Source: Trichoderma breve (lineage: Eukaryota; Ascomycota; Sordariomycetes; Hypocreales; Hypocreaceae). From it: 64,000 bases of DNA. Below, piece after piece: positions 58,701 through 64,000 of this stretch (position 1 is its first letter; every line of letters begins with the position of its first letter). Where the stretch lies: positions 310,001-374,000 of the forward strand of contig NC_079236.1 of assembly GCF_028502605.1 (NCBI RefSeq), read 5' to 3'. A program made the position numbers and the translations under genes. Under the pieces are notes generated by a model that was not told the DNA's origin, ran no database searches, and saw only the letters and a list, made by a program, of their open reading frames with translations.

Positions 58701-60928
58701 CTGTACTACTGTAAGTCGACAAGTCTTACGGCGAGTCAACTTGACTACTAGCACATATGAATTGTCGGGATTGTCGATCGAAGAGGCCCCACAGAGCATC
58801 ATCTCAATTGCTCCCGGTGACAAACGAAGCCCAGTGGAAAGCATTGAGGCATTGCCAAGCAGAGAGGTTTGCAGAGCACTGCTGCTATCCGCTCTGCCCC
58901 TGGCCAAAGCGTGGCAACCCGCTCCGAAACAAGAGGCTTTGTCTGGAGATGGAATGGATCCCACCGCCTGAGGTACTCTGGGGTATGATCCCGACAGCAC
59001 CACCATTCAACGTGCGCAAAGACACGGCAAACGCTGGTGGGATGTACGAATACGGACAGCTCAGCTGCTCACATCAACGTTTCTAATGAATGCCTACCTG
59101 CCTCCAGGACGATCACATGGAGTTCTTTGGGCTAGCTAATGAATCCAATTCCATCGCCCCTGCGAAGAAAAGAGCTATCACTTTCGCTAAAAATTAGGCG
59201 CCAACTTTCGTCGCCCAGGACAGGCATGTCATTGGGCTACCTGCACCAAGATCCTCGTCGCGATCGCCATTCCCTCCGGACTGGCTTTGAGATCGAGCCT
59301 GAACAGCAGAAGCCAACTGTGGGCCGATCTTGCAATCTGAGGCTACATGCGTCATTTGGCTAATAACATTGTGCCCCCGGAACAGCCCTACTACGAAATT
59401 CGAAATTTGCCAGAGGTACGCCAGCAAGGGACTGCAAATTACCCGGTACGGAATTTTTTTTCATCTCCCAGGATATTTACTAGGTCTACCTATATCTAGT
59501 AAGTCCGCTGGATTGCTACAGGGCAGCAATTGGACGTGGATGCTTCGTGGACGTTCTCCAAGAGCTTCTAGCTGGATGCTCACGAAATGAGATGCCAAGC
59601 CGATGAACGCCTTTACCCCCAAGAGTCAAGCTAGCTAGGGCTTGCCTGGGGTTTCCCTTCAACGCAGCAAAATCAGTATCCATACGTACATTGTACAACC
59701 TGAAGTGCTATATTGATTCAATTTACAGTTTGCCCAAGGCAATAAGCGAATGCCCACTTCACCGTTGTGATGTACGCTTAGTACCAAGACATGTGGAAAA
59801 GATCGTCTCTTGCGTTGCTGGCCGCAGAGATATCGCCCTACGAGCTTTACCTGGTTTGGTGGAGTTGGAGACGCAGGCGCTGCAGCGAGTTCGCACGAAC
59901 CTCCAAGATCCACAACAGTCATGTTCACAGGTGATATTCGTCGGGGGTCAAGACGTCTTGTCTGGCGCGTGGTGGTCCATTGCAATTAAACGTTGCCTCC
60001 CTGCCGCTGCGACAGATTCCGCTCTTCTGCGACAATATTTGTCATTCAGACCATGATGTGTGGTTTCGGCTGGAAGGGGCGCAATGTTGTGCTACTCGGG
60101 CTTACATAGCCCAAGGTGGCAGACCACGATGAGAATATGAGGCTGTAATAGTCTCTGTGCGCTCCGTATTCCATCACATTTCATTTACCGCGATCCAAAG
60201 ATGGTGGGATGGTTTTGACCCTGATTGGATAGCCCAGGCCTCAGTTTTCTCATTCGTACGGAATAATTAACAGAGCGAATCTCTCGCACTGAGACCTACG
60301 CCGCCTGCAATTCGTTGATCGAGCTGCCTCCTCGACTCGTACGGTGAGCTTGGCGGCCAGGCTCTGACCCATCTGCCGGCTGGTTCCTGGAGCTGAATCA
60401 TGTGCTACCCCAGGTTTGTGATATGTTCCATTGACCAGACCATCGGGTCTCGGGTTGTGATGTGTTGTCGAGCTATTAATTCATGGCGCCTCGAGGACGA
60501 ATCCCGCTTGGCCGTTCAAGACAGCGGTGCCATCAGCTGAGAGTGTGTGTGTCCGCTCCTCTCCCTCGCTTACACGGCATGGACGAGACGAAGAGACAGG
60601 GTAGACAATACACGTCAATAATGACATTCTGCTTCAATTCAGTTCCACCTCGCGATAAGACAACACCATCGTGCTCATACTATCAAGGCTGATGGGCACA
60701 GCATCCATCCGCTGCTTCTGACGGCCCCCAATTATTACCCCGGACAACCATCGCTGCTTCGTCAGTGGCCAATAAAAGGGCCTGTCTTTTTCGGCTTAGA
60801 CTGGCACACGCAATTTAGCCCCATCGCGCTTCAAGCCGAACCCCCGCGACTGGCGTCCAGACTCAACTTTGCTTCGTTTGAGTGCTGATAGTCGGGCTCA
60901 AGTGAGTAACCAACTAATTCATAGCAGC
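55764..60928. other. 5.2-kb gene-sparse interval upstream of the carboxypeptidase gene
   Basis: The first 400 bases are the purine-rich (on the plus strand) leader of the minus-strand gene. Beyond that, open frames at 58.5-59.0 kb and 59.7-60.1 kb occur on both strands and have no recognisable domains, so no gene is called. Confidence 0.5.
60769..60778 (+). promoter_or_regulatory. CCAAT / TATA-like element upstream of the carboxypeptidase gene
   Basis: CCAATAAAAG combines a CCAAT box with an AT-rich TATA-like run about 155 bases before the ATG. The call is by motif and position only. Confidence 0.35.
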
Positions 60929-62985
60929 ATGTTGTCGGCAGGAGTGCTGCTAGGTGGCCTGGCCAGCCTAGCGGTTGCGCAGTTCCCGCCAAAGCCAGAG
61001 GGCGTCACCGTGCTAAGGTCCAAATTCCACGAGAATGTCACCATTTCCTTCAAGGAGGTTTGTGGCCCATTCATTGTTTCCAGCTCCACCGGCTGCTTGT
61101 CTTGTTACTGACTGAAGTGAATGAATCAGCCGGGCATTTGCGAGACCACTCCAGGCGTCAAGTCGTATGCCGGCCACGTCCATCTTCCTCCGCGGCTCCT
61201 TGAAGATGCAGACGGCGAGCCTCAAAACTATCCCGTCAACACGTAAGTGCAAACTTACAAAAAAGTCTGGAATCAGTCCATTACTCACGCCATCTTCAGC
61301 TTCTTTTGGTTCTTTGAGGCCCGCAAGAACCCTGATACTGCTCCCCTCGCCATCTGGCTCAATGGAGGGCCCGGGTCCTCGTCCATGCTCGGTCTGCTCA
61401 TGGAAAACGGCCCTTGCTTTGTGAATGAAGATTCCAAGTCGACTGTGCTCAACCCGTGGAGTTGGAACAACGAGGTCAATATGCTGTACATTGACGAGCC
61501 CAACCAAGTTGGCTTTTCCTATGATATCCCCACCAACTGCACGGCCAATCTCTCAGACGGGGGCTTCAAGCTTGAGCCCGCCGACTTCTCCACTCAGATC
61601 CCCGACCTCAACTTTACCTCCATGGTTGGCACTTTCAGTAGCCAGAAGCCCACTCACACGACCAACAGCACTGCTCAGGCTGCCCACGCCTTGTGGCACT
61701 TTGCCCAGGCCTGGTTCTCCGAGTTTCCTCACTACAAGCCCAGCGACGATCGCATCAGCATCTGGGCCGAGAGCTACGGAGGCCACTACGGCCCGGGATT
61801 CATGCGCTTCTTTCAACAGCAAAACGAAAAGATTGCCGATGGCACGATTGAGGATGAGCACGCCCACTTCCTTCACCTGGATACACTCGGTATTGTCAAC
61901 GGTTGGCTCGACTCTCTGATTCAAGAGGAGGCGTACATTGACTTTCCGTACAACAATGTGAGTTCTAACATGCAGAATAAGCAAAGAAAATAAGGTCATT
62001 CCTTTGTCACTTTGAAACACACTACTAATGGTTATTTCATTTCTCGCCCCAGACTTACGGCATCCAAGTCTTTAACCAGTCCATCTACGACGAATTAAAG
62101 CACAATTTCACAAAGCCAAAGGGCTGCAGAGACCAACTAAAGAGATGCCAGCAGAGCCTCAGTCTCTTTGACGTTGCGACCATCAACGACCAGCGAGTCA
62201 ACTTTGTCGACCTCTGCGAGATGGACAGTTGGTGCGACGGTGCGGCTGTTGGTACCTACTTTGGCCTCGACAGTGGTTGGTTCGATATTAGCCATCCTCT
62301 CCGGGACCCCTTCCCGCCGAGCCATGTTTATGGTTATTTGACCGAGGAGGCCGTCTTGGGCGCCATTGGATCCCCAGTCAACTTTACCGCTACTTCGGCT
62401 GCTGTGAGCAGCAACTTTGCTAGCTCCCACGACGACCAGCATGGAGGATTCATAGATGCTGTGGGTTATCTGCTTGACCACGGCGTCAAGGTTCACATGA
62501 TGTACGGTGACCGTGACTACGCATGCAACTGGATTGGTGGCGAAAAGGCGTCTCTGGCGGTCCCCTACTCTCACTCCAAAGACTTTGCGAACGCGGGTTA
62601 TGCACCACTCTTGTCGGAGAAGGGCGTGTCTGGCCTGACTCGACAATATGGTAATTACAGCTTTTCCAGAGTGTTTCAAGCGGGCCACATGGTGCCATCG
62701 TATCAGCCAGAAGCTGCTTACGACATTTTTATGCGCGCTACGTTTAACCGCGATATCGCGACCGGACTGCTGCTAGTCAAGGACGATTTGTCAACGGATG
62801 GGCCCAGTGATACCTGGCATGTCAAGCATGAACCGCCCGAGAGGCCTACGCCCAAGTGCTACATCCTGGCACCTCAGAGCTGTGTGTCTGAGCTGTGGGA
62901 GAAGGTTGTGGCTGGTACTGCTCAGGTTAGGGAGTGGTTTGTCCTTGAGGAGACTGAAGAAGAGCAGGTGACGGATGAATTGTAG
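60929..62985 (+). CDS. Secreted serine carboxypeptidase (peptidase family S10)
   Basis: Removes C-terminal residues from peptides; probably secreted or vacuolar. Four exons with introns at 61058-61129, 61243-61299 and 61958-62052 encode 610 residues. A signal peptide is clear ([18 protein letters not shown]). The S10 substrate-binding block NGGPGSSS is followed by the catalytic triad: Ser239 in ESYGG, Asp455 in GDRDYACNW and His512 in [10 protein letters not shown]. Many Asn-X-Ser/Thr sites suggest glycosylation. The protein ends in Thr-Asp-Glu-Leu, which resembles but does not equal the HDEL/KDEL ER-retention signal. The ATG at 60929 gives the signal peptide; an in-frame upstream extension lacks an ATG. 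Confidence 0.94.
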
Positions 62986-63831
62986 TGGCGTATATTGTGT
63001 GGTGTAGTTATTTGTTATTCTCTGGTTAGTCGATTTTGAAGTATTTTTACTGTATATCGATGTAGACAAGATGTATTGATAGTACGGCTGTTGGAAGCTT
63101 CAACATCCAGCGCTTCCAGCTTACACCAAGACGAAAGACTAATACATGTATATCAGATTCAAGGACAGGGCAGCAGAAATAGCCATATCTATGCTCTATT
63201 TCCAGTCTCTGTCCGTCTAATGTACAGGCATACTGAAATATTATTGGGGTGTTGGGGGCCACTCCCGAAAAATAGGAAAAGCACAAGCCAAAAAGGTCCC
63301 CGTTGCAAGCGGTTGGCGGGTTTACGCGCCCAACATGGCCCTCCGCGTACGCGTTAGCTAGAATCCGATTGGCGTTGCTATCCAACACAGTTTCAGGCTC
63401 ATAAAAACAAAAAGAAAGTACAAGAGGAAAGGGGGGCGTAGTGAAGATGAGATCACCTAGGAAGCAGGGGGGTTGGCCGTCTGATGCAAGGGGGACGGGA
63501 TGCTTATCACAATACAGGGATATCATAAACTCAAAGCCAAAGCGAACTCGTGTATTCATAGTAAGTAGATCACAAAGGAGAAAATAGCTGAGGATGTAAG
63601 AGTGTGCAGAGCACAAAACATTATATCCATTAATGTAATGTCGAAAGGGTGTATATCGAAGTGAAGCCGTTTATCCGTTTATTCCATTAATCTCGACCCT
63701 CCATTCCCATGTCCATTATTGATCCAGAGCCGACACATAATTATTAACACGGCACGAACAGAGAGCTCAATGTACAAAGCCTGTCCCAATATTGACCCGA
63801 CTCTCGGCCGGGGGAGTTGGTGAGTGTGCGT
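62986..63831. other. Convergent 3' region between carboxypeptidase and hydrophobin genes
   Basis: About 850 bases of AT-rich and mixed sequence between convergent genes. The minus-strand open frame at 63047-63616 has no recognisable domain and lies where 3' untranslated regions are expected. No gene is called. Confidence 0.45.
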
Positions 63832-64000
63832 TTAGAAAGCGGGAGGGAGAGCATCGGTGCAGAGAACAGCCACGCCGGCCTAGAAGGAAGATTTTGGTCA
63901 ATTCGTATTCCGATGAAAGAATGGACTCGGAAGGGACACTCACGACGGGGAGGACGCAGCACTTGGGCTGACGGCCGATGGAAGCACAGGCGCCGTAGAA
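63832..64000 (-). CDS. Class II hydrophobin, 3' end only (runs off the window)
   Basis: Small secreted amphipathic protein that coats hyphae and spores and acts at air-water interfaces. Only the last part is in the window: an exon reaching the right edge (63944-64000), an intron at 63880-63943 (GTGAGT donor, TCTAG acceptor) and the final exon ending in TAA at 63832-63834. The visible product ends ACASIGRQPKCCVLPV then AGVAVLCTDALPPAF. Its Cys spacing, C-x8-CC-x10-C, matches the second half of the class II pattern. The N-terminal half with the signal peptide and the other four Cys lies beyond the edge. Confidence 0.9.

Noticed and set aside
58540..60056. Open frames of 120-145 codons on both strands
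   Set aside because: No domain, no signal peptide and equal openness on both strands; insufficient support for a gene.
60900..60923. GTGAGT...ATAG pair just before the carboxypeptidase ATG, resembling a leader intron
   Set aside because: About 24 bases is too short for splicing.

Overview
The window is nuclear DNA of a filamentous ascomycete. Genes carry short introns (about 50-100 nt) with GT-AG borders and CTAAC-like branch sites, leaders are C/T-rich, and gene content is fungal: an Sch9-type kinase, an augmin subunit, Dicer, SUV3 and DUF2235/DUF4419 proteins. A class II hydrophobin at the right edge and the protein sequences point to Sordariomycetes, most likely Hypocreales and possibly Trichoderma. 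The genus is an inference. No tRNA, rRNA, transposon or CRISPR array was recognised.

Left third (1-20 kb): an Sch9-type AGC kinase (2.0-4.2 kb), glucose-6-phosphate isomerase (5.8-7.7 kb), a 6.4-kb stretch without supportable genes, mannitol-1-phosphate 5-dehydrogenase (14.0-15.3 kb) and a secreted DUF4419 protein (17.3-18.9 kb). The two sugar-phosphate genes meet at fructose-6-phosphate: PGI makes or uses it and MPDH reduces it to mannitol-1-phosphate. The gene-free stretch between them is enriched for a GTAC-NN-GTAC element.

Middle (20-43 kb, gene-dense housekeeping): HAUS6/augmin subunit, mitochondrial ribosomal protein bS21m (minus), an RBM25-like PWI splicing factor, a PTS1-bearing enoyl-CoA hydratase, a DUF2235 (Tle1-like) alpha/beta hydrolase, a membrane-anchored SDR, a small conserved-looking ORF, a VAMP7/Nyv1-type longin R-SNARE (minus), the mitochondrial RNA helicase SUV3 and a catalytically degenerate dual-specificity phosphatase.

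Right third (43-64 kb): an unrecognised long protein gene whose frame is broken by an in-frame TAG and by an apparent one-base shift at an A6 run, next to an intact Dicer-like gene (dcl1 type). Then come a large disordered protein (minus), a second long gene-sparse stretch (55.8-60.9 kb), a secreted S10 serine carboxypeptidase and the 3' end of a class II hydrophobin (minus, cut by the window edge).

The most unusual observations are the clustered GTAC-NN-GTAC elements, the interrupted AT-hook-like gene beside Dicer, an intron that splits the start codon of the bS21m gene, and the pseudophosphatase. All exon models were made by eye from splice signals and protein continuity; no transcript data or searches were available.
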